Source of the DNA: Salinicoccus halodurans
GTDB lineage: Bacteria > Bacillota > Bacilli > Staphylococcales > Salinicoccaceae
Direction: 5' to 3'
Length of the DNA: 64,000 bases
NCBI RefSeq assembly: GCF_900114445.1
Contig: NZ_FOTB01000005.1
Location: 186,001-250,000 of the forward strand
Positions within the stretch are counted from its first letter, which is position 1. The number at the start of each line of letters is the position of its first letter. The translations under genes were made by a program, and so were the position numbers. Positions 34,872 to 42,620 of the stretch are shown piece by piece. A model generated the notes under the pieces. The model had not been told where the DNA came from. It saw nothing but the letters and a program-made list of their open reading frames with translations, and did no database searches.

Positions 34872-36350
34872 ATGTTACGTTATGTCCAGAATATGGGGAG
34901 ATCATTCATGCTCCCTGTTTCAGTACTTCCGGCTGCCGCCTTATTGCTTGGCATCGGTTATGCCATCGATCCTACAGGATGGGGCGGGGAAAGTGTTGTT
35001 GCAGGATTCTTCATCAACGCCGGAGGTTCGATACTTGATCATCTGGCCATCATCTTTTCAGTAGGGCTTGCCTTTGGTATGTCCAAGGATAAGAATGGGG
35101 CTGCGGCAATTACAGGTCTGGTATCATTTTTAGTCGTTACGAATCTATTGAATGCTGAATCTGTTGCATTGCTGCAGGGTGTGCCGGCAGAAGAGGTCGG
35201 TGAGGCGTTTGGTGTCATAGAAAATAACGTCCTGATTGGTATCGTCACCGGTTTGATCAGTGCTGCTTTATATAACCGGTTCAGTGAAACGAAACTTCCG
35301 CCGTATCTGGCTTTCTTCAGCGGCAGACGGGCAGTGCCGATTATCGCAGTATTCGTGATGCTCGCTGTTTCGGGTATTCTTTACGTTGCATGGCCGTTGC
35401 TCTATAATGCACTGTTCAATTTCGGTGAATGGATCAGCGGACTTGGTGCATTGGGTGCGGGTATTTACGGTTTCTTCAACAGATTGCTTATTCCGACTGG
35501 ATTGCACCATGCACTAAACTCGGTGTTCTGGTTCGATACAGTCGGCATCAATGACATTGGTAACTTCTGGGCAAGTGAAGGGGAACAGGGCATCACAGGC
35601 CGTTATCAGGCCGGATTCTTCCCGATCATGATGTTCGGTCTTCCCGGTGCTGCACTTGCGATGTACCATACGGCTAAAACGAAATATAAAAAAGCGGCAG
35701 GGTCGGTGCTGCTGGCAACTGCCCTCACTGCATTCCTTACAGGCGTGACGGAACCGATGGAATTCTCATTCATGTTCCTGGCGCCACTGCTTTATGTGGT
35801 TCACGCATTCCTCACAGGATTGTCCATGTTCATCGCAGCAGCATTCGAATGGACAGCAGGATTCGGATTCAGTGCGGGACTGATCGACTTCGTCCTCAGT
35901 ACCCAGGTTCCAATCGCAAATCAGCCTTACATGCTCATTGTGCAGGGACTCGTGTTCTTCGTGCTGTATTATGTGATTTTCAGAGCGATCATCACTATGC
36001 TCGATCTCAAAACGCCGGGACGTGATGCATCTGTCCTTGCTGACGACGGCTCCTCTGCTGTCTCTGATGACAGCGTACAGGAGACAGGTCAGAGCGGCGG
36101 CTTTGATGATAAGTACTCTCAGCAGACGGACAAGATCCTGATCGGCCTCGGCGGTAAGGAAAATATCGATACAGTGGACTACTGTACAACCAGACTGCGA
36201 ATAAATGTCCACGATGATTCAAAAGTCGATGAAGGACAGATCAAGACTTCGGGGGCCCATGGTGTAATCAAACCGGGAAAAAACAACGTCCAGGTTGTAG
36301 TGGGGACGGAAGTTGAACATGTGGCTGAAGAAATGAAGCGCATGCTGTAA
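34872..36350 (+). CDS. nagE: PTS N-acetylglucosamine-specific transporter, EIICB
   Basis: Imports and phosphorylates GlcNAc. The 492-residue protein has an EIIC domain (residues ~1-385, ten or so helices; LLGIGYAID, TGLHHALNSVFW, GVTEPMEF) and, after a polar linker, an EIIB domain (~410-492) with the phospho-cysteine in DTVDYCTTRLRI. No EIIA domain is attached, so a separate EIIA (e.g. of the glucose type) must serve it. Assignment to GlcNAc rests on similarity and on the divergent nagA gene. Confidence 0.9.
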   Translation: MLRYVQNMGRSFMLPVSVLPAAALLLGIGYAIDPTGWGGESVVAGFFINAGGSILDHLAIIFSVGLAFGMSKDKNGAAAITGLVSFLVVTNLLNAESVALLQGVPAEEVGEAFGVIENNVLIGIVTGLISAALYNRFSETKLPPYLAFFSGRRAVPIIAVFVMLAVSGILYVAWPLLYNALFNFGEWISGLGALGAGIYGFFNRLLIPTGLHHALNSVFWFDTVGINDIGNFWASEGEQGITGRYQAGFFPIMMFGLPGAALAMYHTAKTKYKKAAGSVLLATALTAFLTGVTEPMEFSFMFLAPLLYVVHAFLTGLSMFIAAAFEWTAGFGFSAGLIDFVLSTQVPIANQPYMLIVQGLVFFVLYYVIFRAIITMLDLKTPGRDASVLADDGSSAVSDDSVQETGQSGGFDDKYSQQTDKILIGLGGKENIDTVDYCTTRLRINVHDDSKVDEGQIKTSGAHGVIKPGKNNVQVVVGTEVEHVAEEMKRML

Positions 36351-36361
36351 GATTTTCAGAG

Positions 36362-36389
36362 AGGCATTCCGGATGAGGAATGCCTTTTT
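36362..36389 (+). terminator. nagE terminator
   Basis: A stem of 8-9 bp (36362-36370 with 36377-36385) followed by TTTTT. Confidence 0.85.
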
Positions 36390-36440
36390 CAGTTGTGGCA
36401 GCGGAGTTTTATTATATAATAGCGGCAAAGGAGGGGGCTT

Positions 36441-37547
36441 ATGTTCTCATTTAACCACCCTGTGGAGATAAAATTCGGTGAAGGCATATTTACCCGTTTG
36501 AATGAATTTGTTGAGGAGTATGATTATGAAAGAATAGTTGTGGCTGCATCCGGCTCGCAGGTCGGGAATGGTGTTGTGAATCTGATCGAATCGCTGCTTG
36601 GGGATAAGGTGAGACAGGTTGTCACCGGTATTGAAGCCAATCCGACACTGGGAAATGTCGAATCGATTGTCAGCGCAATGTATGAACACGATGCCCATGC
36701 TGTAATCGCAGCGGGCGGCGGTTCTGTAATGGATGCATCGAAAGCTGCCGCAGCTGCCTATATGCAGGGCATTGGAATCGGAGCATTATTCGGGCATAAA
36801 GATTTCTCCGAAGCGCTGCCGGTCATAGCAATTCCGTCTACGAGCGGTTCGGCATCAGAAGTGACCCCGTCAAGTGTCATCAGTGATAAGGAAAATGAGC
36901 TCAAGGTGCCTTTGTCCGGTCCCGGTCTTTATCCGAAACTGGCGATCGTGGATCCTGAACTGACCTTTACTTGCCCGCCGCATGTCACCGCTGTCTCAGG
37001 TATTGATGTAATCTGTCATGCACTCGATTGTCTGGGTTCGTCTAAAAACAATCCGATTTCCGATGCGCTGGCGATCCGTGCAGCGAAGCTCGCATTCGAA
37101 AACCTGTCCACAGCGTTCGACGAGCCGGAAAACAGGGAAGCGCGTAAAAACATGTCGCTGGCGAGTGTTCTTGCGGGCATGGCGTTCAGTCAGACTGGCA
37201 CAACCGCATCTCATGCAATGAGCTACTATCTGACTTCCCATTTTGATGTTCCCCACGGGGAAGCATGTGCTTTTTCATTGGACGAATGGTTTGTAATCAA
37301 TGCGAAAGCCAATCCGGAACTGCATCATCATGCAAGAGATATCGGATTCGAGGATGCCGATCACTTGAGCGTACGATTCAATGATTTAAAACGCAAAGTC
37401 GGTTTAAGGATCACTTTGGATGAACTCGGAATCGATCGTAATCATATAGAGAATATAGCGGAGGAGAGCCTGAAACAGGCGAATATGAAGAACAATACAG
37501 CACAGTTGGACAAAACTGAAATCGTGCAGCTGCTCGAAAGGAAGTAG
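36441..37547 (+). CDS. Iron-containing alcohol dehydrogenase
   Basis: A 368-residue group III (Fe-ADH) oxidoreductase. The NAD-binding half carries AAGGGSVMDASKAAA and IPSTSGSASE. The metal ligands are D189 and H193 (SGIDVICHALD), H258 (TASHAMSYY) and H272 (VPHGEACAF). A substrate cannot be assigned; relatives reduce lactaldehyde, butyraldehyde, 3-hydroxypropionaldehyde or phosphonate aldehydes. The I9-like lipoprotein gene starts 11 nt downstream and is probably co-transcribed. Confidence 0.9.
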   Translation: MFSFNHPVEIKFGEGIFTRLNEFVEEYDYERIVVAASGSQVGNGVVNLIESLLGDKVRQVVTGIEANPTLGNVESIVSAMYEHDAHAVIAAGGGSVMDASKAAAAAYMQGIGIGALFGHKDFSEALPVIAIPSTSGSASEVTPSSVISDKENELKVPLSGPGLYPKLAIVDPELTFTCPPHVTAVSGIDVICHALDCLGSSKNNPISDALAIRAAKLAFENLSTAFDEPENREARKNMSLASVLAGMAFSQTGTTASHAMSYYLTSHFDVPHGEACAFSLDEWFVINAKANPELHHHARDIGFEDADHLSVRFNDLKRKVGLRITLDELGIDRNHIENIAEESLKQANMKNNTAQLDKTEIVQLLERK

Positions 37548-37558
37548 GTGGCGTCTTT

Positions 37559-37855
37559 ATGAAGAGGATCCTGTTCTTAGCGGGGTTGTTTTCACTGATT
37601 TTACTTGCGGGGTGTGATGGTATGGAAGAAAAGAAAGATTATCTTGTGAGTGTCAAAGAAGATTTTACTGAAGAAGAGCTGGAAGCCCTGAATATTGACG
37701 AAGCGGATATAAAACATAAATTTTCATTTATGGATATGTACTTGATTTCACTGAATGAGAGCCAGGTAGAAAAGCTGGAAGGGCATGAAAAGGTGAACTA
37801 CGTCGAAGCGGATCAGGAAGTATCCACACCGGAACCGGGAGATGAAGAAAAATGA
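37559..37855 (+). CDS. Lipoprotein with inhibitor I9 (subtilisin propeptide)-like domain
   Basis: A 98-residue protein. The signal peptide ends in lipobox LAGC (Cys about residue 19). The remainder (KDYLVSVKEDFTEEELEAL, VKH-like IKHKFSFMDMYLISLN, SQVEKLEGHEKVNYVEADQEV) follows the beta-alpha-beta-beta-alpha-beta pattern and closing V-x-Y-V-E-x-D of subtilase propeptides. Stand-alone I9 proteins act as protease inhibitors or chaperones. No subtilase gene is in the window, so the target is unknown. It starts 11 nt after the Fe-ADH gene and precedes a GNAT gene by 17 nt. Confidence 0.75.
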   Translation: MKRILFLAGLFSLILLAGCDGMEEKKDYLVSVKEDFTEEELEALNIDEADIKHKFSFMDMYLISLNESQVEKLEGHEKVNYVEADQEVSTPEPGDEEK

Positions 37856-37872
37856 CCGGGAGGTGCATGTGA

Positions 37873-38367
37873 ATGGCTTTGATCATCCGCAGACCCGAAT
37901 CGGCGGATGCGCCCGGGGTTGCGCTTATATGCAGCGAAGGGTGGCGTCAGACTGTGGAAGGAAAGATGTCCTCGTCTCATCAGCACGCTGTAATTTCTTT
38001 TTGGTATACAGAGGGAAAAGTGCAAAAGGATATCAGAAGAGGCAGCTACAGTTATGTCGCAGAAGTGGACGACACAGTCGCCGGCGTCATCGGCGGAGGA
38101 ATGACAGCGGTGGATACGTCTGAAATCTTTGTCTTCTATGTGCACGAAGAATACCGGTATCAAGGCATAGGGAAAAAACTGCTTGATAAAATTACCGGAG
38201 GGCATATTAAAAGAGGCGCATCTGAACAATGGGTCTCTGTACAGGAAGGAAACATTTACGGAAGGCCGTTCTATGAAGCAAGGGGATTCAGCTGCCGTCA
38301 TTCAAAAGAGACAAAGACAGCAACCGGTGAAGTACAGGTATCATTGCGGTTTAAACGTGAATTATAA
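37873..38367 (+). CDS. GNAT-family N-acetyltransferase
   Basis: A 164-residue acetyl-CoA-dependent transferase. Motif A reads VFYVHEEYRYQGIGKKLLDKI (Q-x-x-G-x-G/A type), followed by EGNIYGRPFYEARGFS. ATG 37873 follows GGGAGGTG at 12-nt spacing. Substrate unknown. Third gene of a likely operon with Fe-ADH and the I9-like lipoprotein, ended by a terminator at 38372-38422. Confidence 0.88.
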   Translation: MALIIRRPESADAPGVALICSEGWRQTVEGKMSSSHQHAVISFWYTEGKVQKDIRRGSYSYVAEVDDTVAGVIGGGMTAVDTSEIFVFYVHEEYRYQGIGKKLLDKITGGHIKRGASEQWVSVQEGNIYGRPFYEARGFSCRHSKETKTATGEVQVSLRFKREL

Positions 38368-38371
38368 GCAA

Positions 38372-38422
38372 CCTGCAAACCAATTCATTGTGATTATGAT
38401 TTGGTTTGCAGGCTGTTTTAAT
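38372..38422 (+). terminator. Terminator of the Fe-ADH/I9/GNAT unit
   Basis: A perfect 12-bp stem (38372-38383 with 38401-38412), extended by a further 4 bp inside, and a T-rich tail. Confidence 0.85.
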
Positions 38423-39305
38423 TTTTACGGAGATTTTTTATCTCTTTTTCAGCTACTTCAATATGCTCTGCCATCTTTTCACTGAGATCTTCAAGATGAA
38501 ATGCGGATTCTGCTTTTCTTAGATGTTCCTCTGCATTATCGGAATCATTTAAAGCGGTGTAGATCAAGCATATTAAATGGTGGGCCCGCCCCAGATAGTA
38601 CATTGTATTATATTCCTGAATCCGGATGAGCAGTTTAAAGCAAATATCCAGAGCCTGGACATCTTTAAAATTACTATATAGACTGTTTGCATAACCATAA
38701 TACAGCTGGATCAACATATAATGGTCGAAATAATGACTGTCTTCATATTCCAGAATGCGTCTCCTGTGGCGGGTGTATAGTTCCAGTGCTTCCTCATATT
38801 TGTCCTGAGTGATATACAAGTCACCGAGCGTATTGATGATTTCAAGTTCGAGGTCCGACTTATTCTTCTTTTCTTTCATCAGTTCAATCAAGATTTTCTC
38901 TGCCTGATCATATCTTTCTTCATTTCTTAATACGATGGCGGAATATGTTCTGAAGAGCCTGTCGAAATTATTGTACTTCAGATCGAAATTCGAATTTTGA
39001 ATGATTGTTTCCTCTGCATCTTTTAAAGTCGCTTTCAACATATCAGTATGGCGGAAATAAACATATTCCCGCAATTTCTCTAAGTAGTAGTCTATCATTG
39101 CGTATTCTGAATCTTCATCAACGAATAATGTCTGCATGCTGATGCCCAGACGCTGACACAGCTGATAGAGTACTTCTGCAGTGATGGCGGTGTCTCCGCG
39201 CTCGAATCTATAGATGGTTGTCATACCACATATGCCCTCGGCAAGATCTTTATGGGTTAATCCTTTCAGATGTCGTATCTCTTTAAAGCGTTCGTAATAT
39301 TCCAT
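38418..39305 (-). CDS. RRNPP-type (PlcR/Rgg-like) peptide-responsive regulator
   Basis: A 295-residue protein with an N-terminal XRE helix-turn-helix (residues ~5-62; GLTHKDLAEGICGMTTIYRFERGD). Helical TPR-like repeats follow to the C-terminus (for example DRLFRTYSAIVLRNEERYDQAEKILIEL, EIINTLGDLYITQDKYEEALELYTRH). This size and layout is that of PlcR, PrgX and Rgg, cytoplasmic regulators that bind re-imported signal peptides in the TPR groove. The start ATG 39305 follows AGGAGG. A small secreted peptide gene is divergent 103 nt away and is the obvious partner. Peptide dependence and target genes are inferred. Confidence 0.85.
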   Translation of the reverse strand: MEYYERFKEIRHLKGLTHKDLAEGICGMTTIYRFERGDTAITAEVLYQLCQRLGISMQTLFVDEDSEYAMIDYYLEKLREYVYFRHTDMLKATLKDAEETIIQNSNFDLKYNNFDRLFRTYSAIVLRNEERYDQAEKILIELMKEKKNKSDLELEIINTLGDLYITQDKYEEALELYTRHRRRILEYEDSHYFDHYMLIQLYYGYANSLYSNFKDVQALDICFKLLIRIQEYNTMYYLGRAHHLICLIYTALNDSDNAEEHLRKAESAFHLEDLSEKMAEHIEVAEKEIKNLRKN

Positions 39306-39322
39306 AAATATCCTCCTTTTTG

Positions 39323-39345
39323 TTCACAATTTTTGCATATGTGAA
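39323..39345. promoter_or_regulatory. Inverted repeat operator between regulator and peptide genes
   Basis: TTCACA (39323-39328) and TGTGAA (39340-39345) form a 6-11-6 inverted repeat. It sits directly upstream of the peptide gene's -35 (activator position) and 18-40 nt before the regulator's start codon (autoregulation position). Confidence 0.6.
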
Positions 39346-39347
39346 TA

Positions 39348-39376
39348 TTGATTAAAAATTTAGAATACTTCATAAT
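39348..39376 (+). promoter_or_regulatory. Promoter of the secreted peptide gene
   Basis: TTGATT (39348-39353), a 17-nt spacer and CATAAT (39371-39376); expected start near 39383, giving a 5' leader of ~26 nt. Confidence 0.7.
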
Positions 39377-39408
39377 ATGGTTATAGACATTGATTGGTGG
39401 TGAAAGGG

Positions 39409-39582
39409 ATGAAAAAACTTATCGGCGTATTCATTTTGGGCCTCATGCTTATTGCTTCAGTATCATTCAGCAATCCGGAAACAGTAGAAGCGAGTATTGT
39501 TCAGCCGGATTCAGCAGAATTTGGAGTAGCTGGGGGCGCATATATGTCTGATGGTAGACCCCGCCCTATCGATGTTTATTAG
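39409..39582 (+). CDS. Small secreted peptide, candidate signalling pheromone precursor
   Basis: A 57-residue pre-peptide starting at ATG 39409 after GGTGG-TGAAAGGG. Residues 1-~28 are a Sec signal peptide (KK, hydrophobic core, cleavage predicted after VEA). The mature ~29 residues end in SDGRPRPIDVY, with a Gly/Ala-rich middle. Size and layout match PapR/NprX-type precursors whose C-terminal 5-10 residues are released outside, re-imported by Opp and bound by an RRNPP regulator. It has its own promoter and a strong terminator (39628-39683). Its role as pheromone is inference from position next to the PlcR-like gene. Confidence 0.75.
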   Translation: MKKLIGVFILGLMLIASVSFSNPETVEASIVQPDSAEFGVAGGAYMSDGRPRPIDVY

Positions 39583-39627
39583 CAACTTATAGTAAGTTCA
39601 TTTTTTCCTTACCCTTAATTGGATTTA

Positions 39628-39683
39628 CCCCTGCCTAAGAAATGCACCCGACCTCTTAATAATTTCAGGCAGGGGGTTTTTTT
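39628..39683 (+). terminator. Terminator of the peptide gene
   Basis: A two-part stem (39628-39636 with 39667-39675, plus 39639-39643 with 39662-39666) followed by seven T. The remaining ~180 nt to the mutT-like gene hold AT-rich promoter-like sequence but no gene I could support. Confidence 0.85.
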
Positions 39684-39861
39684 GTGCAAAAAATATGCCG
39701 GATGCATATAATTGAGTTATCTTTCATATTATCATACCCAAATATGAAATGACTTAATATAAAATTAAGAATAATTTATCATAATTATACATAAGAACAG
39801 ATTTAATTTCATTTTTGAAGCAGTTTGTTATAATTGGGGAAAAAGATTTTCGGAGGAAAAG

Positions 39862-40254
39862 ATGAAGAAATACATAAAAGTGGTCGGTGCGGTAATTGTA
39901 AATGAAAACGATGAAATTCTGTGTGCCCAGCGTCCTGAAGGTAAGAGCCTTGAGCTGATGTGGGAATTTCCCGGAGGTAAAATCGAAGAGGGAGAAGCAC
40001 CACTTGATGCTTTAAGACGTGAACTGGAAGAGGAGATGAACTGTCAGATCGAAGTCGGTGACAAGATTATAACGACAGTCCATGAATATGACTTTGGTAT
40101 CGTTGAGCTGACGACATATTATTCCAAAGTGATTTCCGGTGATATCCAGCTGCTCGAACATGTGGATATGAAATGGCTCAAAAGAGAAGTTATCGATACA
40201 TTGGAATGGGCGCCGGCGGATATTCCGGCGATTGAACTGATTAAAAAAGGATAG
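39862..40254 (+). CDS. mutT: NUDIX hydrolase, MutT (8-oxo-dGTP diphosphatase) type
   Basis: A 130-residue protein with a complete Nudix box (GGKIEEGEAPLDALRRELEEEM: G-x5-E-x7-R-E-U-x-E-E) at residues ~37-58, after the MutT-like start VVGAVIVNENDEILCAQRPEGK. It probably sanitises oxidised nucleotides, though MutT-like proteins vary in substrate. ATG 39862 follows CGGAGG. Confidence 0.88.
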   Translation: MKKYIKVVGAVIVNENDEILCAQRPEGKSLELMWEFPGGKIEEGEAPLDALRRELEEEMNCQIEVGDKIITTVHEYDFGIVELTTYYSKVISGDIQLLEHVDMKWLKREVIDTLEWAPADIPAIELIKKG

Positions 40255-40261
40255 TGTCTGA

Positions 40262-40414
40262 ATGCAAAGCTGTATTAATTACATTGTCGGATTTTTCGGG
40301 ACGGCATCAATAATTAAGTTACTGTTTATATGTTTTACAGTAAGTGCGCTGGGGACTGTTATCTATCAGTTTGCAAATGACCTTACAAACTATATATTAT
40401 ATTTATTACAGTAG
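40262..40414 (+). CDS. Possible 50-residue single-helix membrane peptide
   Basis: The frame from ATG 40262 to TAG 40414 encodes 50 residues with a central hydrophobic helix (IIKLLFICFTVSALGTVIYQF). It starts 7 nt after the mutT-like stop and ends 3 nt before a terminator stem, which favours it being real. The upstream AAAAGGA is 11-12 nt from the ATG, longer than ideal. No family recognised. Confidence 0.4.
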   Translation: MQSCINYIVGFFGTASIIKLLFICFTVSALGTVIYQFANDLTNYILYLLQ

Positions 40415-40417
40415 CGC

Positions 40418-40447
40418 AGAGATTCTATGAAAAGGATCTCTTTTTTT
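40418..40447 (+). terminator. Terminator after mutT-like unit
   Basis: A 9-bp stem (40418-40426 with 40433-40441, one G-U) and a run of seven T. Confidence 0.8.
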
Positions 40448-40529
40448 ATATTTTGATGTTCCATTGGATTATTTAGAGAATATTCAGTATAATTGTATCT
40501 AAATTATTTACGGGAGTGTCTTACACATA

Positions 40530-41594
40530 ATGAAAGTTTCCATAATAGGTGCAGGAAATGGTGGAATTGTTGCAGCAGCTGATCTGACTGTAAGAGGGCA
40601 TGAAGTGACATTGTATCATTCTCTGCAGGCGTTGAAGGACCCGCATCAGGATATCATGCAGGAGAAATTGATGTTTGAAGGGGAGGAAGTGGTTTTCCAT
40701 AAATTTACTCAGGACCCGGAGGATGCGGTAGAAGGGGCAGAAGTGATCATGACATGTCTGCCGACGAATATACTGCCGCAGATGTTCGAAGAACTGATTC
40801 CGTATCTGAGTAACGGGCAGATGATTTTCATCAACGGTGCGAGTGCCATGAACAGTGTCGTCCTGAGTACTCTGTTAAAGGAAAAAAGAAGCGGCATATC
40901 TGTGCTTATAGGTGAATCGATGTCGCTCACTTACGCAGCAAGGTATGACTGTGAATCTAACGATGCGGATATCATACTGCGCAGCAAGCATAACCTGTTC
41001 AGTGCGTTTCCCGCCAGCGACACCGAGCTGATGCTTGAGAAACTGCAGGGGCTCTATGATACGCTGGTGCCGGCCGATAACGTCATCGAGACGGCGCTAA
41101 ACAACGGAAATCCGGAAAGCCATCCTGCGCCGTCAATTTTAAACACCGGATATATCGATAATCACGGGGATGAGTTTTATCTGTATAAAGAGGGCGTGAC
41201 GACACATACAGTAAAAGCGATTGAAGCGATTGATAAAGAACGTCAGGAAATTTGCGCAGCGCTTGATTTTGAAGTACTTGATAAATCTGCACGTTCGGAA
41301 CGAAGCACATATTTTGAGGAGAATAAAAGTCTAAAAGATCAATATAACGAAAGTATCGTACTTAAGGATCTGTTGGGCCCGACTACGCTCAATAACAGGT
41401 ACATCATTGAAGATGTCGGTTACGGACTTGTGTTGTGGAAAAGTATCGGTGAAGCGCTGAATATTAAAACGCCGACCATCGATTCAATCATTCATCTGGC
41501 ATCAATCATGCTCGAGTACAATTTTATGCAGGAAGGGCTGACATTGGAAAAGCTCGGTATCGATGCTGCAATGAATTTGAATGCACAAGTGTAA
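40530..41594 (+). CDS. NAD/NADP octopine/nopaline dehydrogenase-family protein
   Basis: A 354-residue oxidoreductase. The N-terminal Rossmann fold carries GAGNGGIVAAADL (residues 7-19) and the C-terminal octopine-dehydrogenase domain has GNPESHPAPSILNTGYID, with the conserved catalytic His. Opine dehydrogenases join an amino acid and a keto acid reductively; the family also includes ketopantoate-reductase-like enzymes. It lacks the length and neighbours of the staphylopine enzyme CntM, so metallophore synthesis is not supported. Single gene; substrate unknown. Confidence 0.85.
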   Translation: MKVSIIGAGNGGIVAAADLTVRGHEVTLYHSLQALKDPHQDIMQEKLMFEGEEVVFHKFTQDPEDAVEGAEVIMTCLPTNILPQMFEELIPYLSNGQMIFINGASAMNSVVLSTLLKEKRSGISVLIGESMSLTYAARYDCESNDADIILRSKHNLFSAFPASDTELMLEKLQGLYDTLVPADNVIETALNNGNPESHPAPSILNTGYIDNHGDEFYLYKEGVTTHTVKAIEAIDKERQEICAALDFEVLDKSARSERSTYFEENKSLKDQYNESIVLKDLLGPTTLNNRYIIEDVGYGLVLWKSIGEALNIKTPTIDSIIHLASIMLEYNFMQEGLTLEKLGIDAAMNLNAQV

Positions 41595-41595
41595 A

Positions 41596-41625
41596 AATGA
41601 CCCGGTCCTGTTGGGCCGGGTCATT
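41596..41625. terminator. Terminator between convergent genes
   Basis: A perfect 10-bp stem (41596-41605 with 41616-41625). The T-run follows on the minus strand (TTTTTAC), so it mainly ends the YdaT-like gene. Confidence 0.75.
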
Positions 41626-41629
41626 CTGG

Positions 41630-42046
41630 TTAATCATTCTTTTTATGGGTAATGACTTCCGCGCCGCGGTTTCCGGCGATTTCTTTTGCGCGTTTCACGG
41701 CTTCATCTTTTGTATCGTACGTATTGCTTGGACGTTTGGCGCCTTTTGTCTGTACTTTCCATTCATCATCTTCATAGAATACTTCAACATCGTTATCTGC
41801 AATCTTACCGCCCTGAACGTCAGGATCGTCTTCATGTTCTGTAACATCTTTATTTTCAAGTTCTTTTAATTCGTCATCATTTGCATTTTTATACCAATCC
41901 TGGGCCTGTTCAGTTCCGATTGGAATCGCGCGGTTATCATCATACCCTTCCTCAAGCAGTGCATTGATGATATCAATCGCTTTTTTGCGTTCCAGTTTCT
42001 CCATATTCTTGAGTGAATCCGGATAATCATTTGTTGTATAAGGCAT
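41630..42046 (-). CDS. YdaT-like protein (ChaB-like N-terminus, DUF2188 C-terminus)
   Basis: A 138-residue acidic soluble protein starting at ATG 42046 after AAAGGAG. The N-terminus MPYTTNDYPDSLKNMEK with KKAIDIINALLEEGYDDNRAIPI is close to B. subtilis YdaT, a general-stress (SigB) protein. The C-terminal ~60 residues (EVFYEDDEWKVQTKGAKRPSNTYDTKDEAVKRAKEIA) form a DUF2188 repeat. A GGGTAC element lies upstream on the minus strand but no convincing SigB -35. A stress role is inferred from the homologue. Confidence 0.82.
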   Translation of the reverse strand: MPYTTNDYPDSLKNMEKLERKKAIDIINALLEEGYDDNRAIPIGTEQAQDWYKNANDDELKELENKDVTEHEDDPDVQGGKIADNDVEVFYEDDEWKVQTKGAKRPSNTYDTKDEAVKRAKEIAGNRGAEVITHKKND

Positions 42047-42114
42047 ACCGATTTCTCCTTTCATCAATATCTAGTAATATAGTACCCATAATACTGAAGA
42101 ATAAAGGTGATAAA

Positions 42115-42513
42115 ATGTTATTTAAGTATGAAGTGGAAACTGATAAGCGGGAAACTTTTATCAATATCGATTCACTGATCCGGCAGACACTGGATGAGTG
42201 TAAGTTGAAAGCCGGAATAATAACCGTATTCACACCCCATACCACTGCCGGAATCACCATCAACGAAAATGCAGATCCGGATGTCGTGAAAGATCTGGTA
42301 TATGGCATGAATATTACTTTCGACAATAAAGAAGAGTATCAGCATGCTGAAGGTAATTCAGATTCGCATATGAAATCGTCACTTGTGGGGGAGAGTGAGA
42401 CTTTAATTGTGGAAAATGGTAAAGTGATATATGGAACATGGCAAAGCATGTATTTTGCAGAGTTTGATGGACCACGCACGAGAACAGTCTATATAAAAGT
42501 AATTAAAGGGTAA
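42115..42513 (+). CDS. YjbQ-family protein (UPF0047)
   Basis: A 132-residue protein starting at ATG 42115 after AAAGGTGA, with the UPF0047 core TVFTPHTTAGITINENADPDV and the ending GTWQSMYFAEFDGPRTR. Relatives in E. coli (YjbQ) show weak thiamine-phosphate synthase activity; the physiological role is not settled. It is divergent from the YdaT-like gene. No plus-strand terminator follows; the hairpin at 42534-42554 faces the other way. Confidence 0.88.
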   Translation: MLFKYEVETDKRETFINIDSLIRQTLDECKLKAGIITVFTPHTTAGITINENADPDVVKDLVYGMNITFDNKEEYQHAEGNSDSHMKSSLVGESETLIVENGKVIYGTWQSMYFAEFDGPRTRTVYIKVIKG

Positions 42514-42528
42514 TTTAAAAAGGCATAG

Positions 42529-42614
42529 AAAAACCTGCACCGGGTGAGTGCAGGAAAAATAGGAGAAATTTTTATTAAGAAAATGGAATAGGTTGTAGTT
42601 AATATTTATTAACT
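42529..42614 (-). ncRNA. Candidate small RNA with own promoter and terminator
   Basis: On the minus strand TTGAAA (42649-42644), a 17-nt spacer and TATTAT (42626-42621) form a good promoter. About 85 nt of sequence without any start codon is followed by a 7-bp GC-rich hairpin (42554-42534) and TTTTT. The 5' end can fold as GTTAATA...TATTAAC. The terminator loop reads TCACCCG and an upstream single-stranded stretch reads TTTCTCCTA, both complementary to Shine-Dalgarno sequences, as in the C-rich trans-acting small RNAs of Staphylococcus. Not a family I can name. No minus-strand gene explains this promoter and terminator. Confidence 0.55.
42534..42554 (-). terminator. Minus-facing terminator of the candidate small RNA
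   Basis: CCTGCAC (42534-42540) pairs with GTGCAGG (42548-42554); TTTTT follows only on the minus strand. Confidence 0.7.
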
Positions 42615-42620
42615 ATCTTT

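Noticed and set aside
40530-41594. Staphylopine (CntM-like) opine metallophore synthesis
   Set aside because: Too short for CntM and no cntK/cntL or Cnt transporter genes nearby.
42013-42120. SigB promoter for the YdaT-like gene
   Set aside because: A GGGTAC is present on the minus strand but no acceptable GTTT-type -35 at the right distance.
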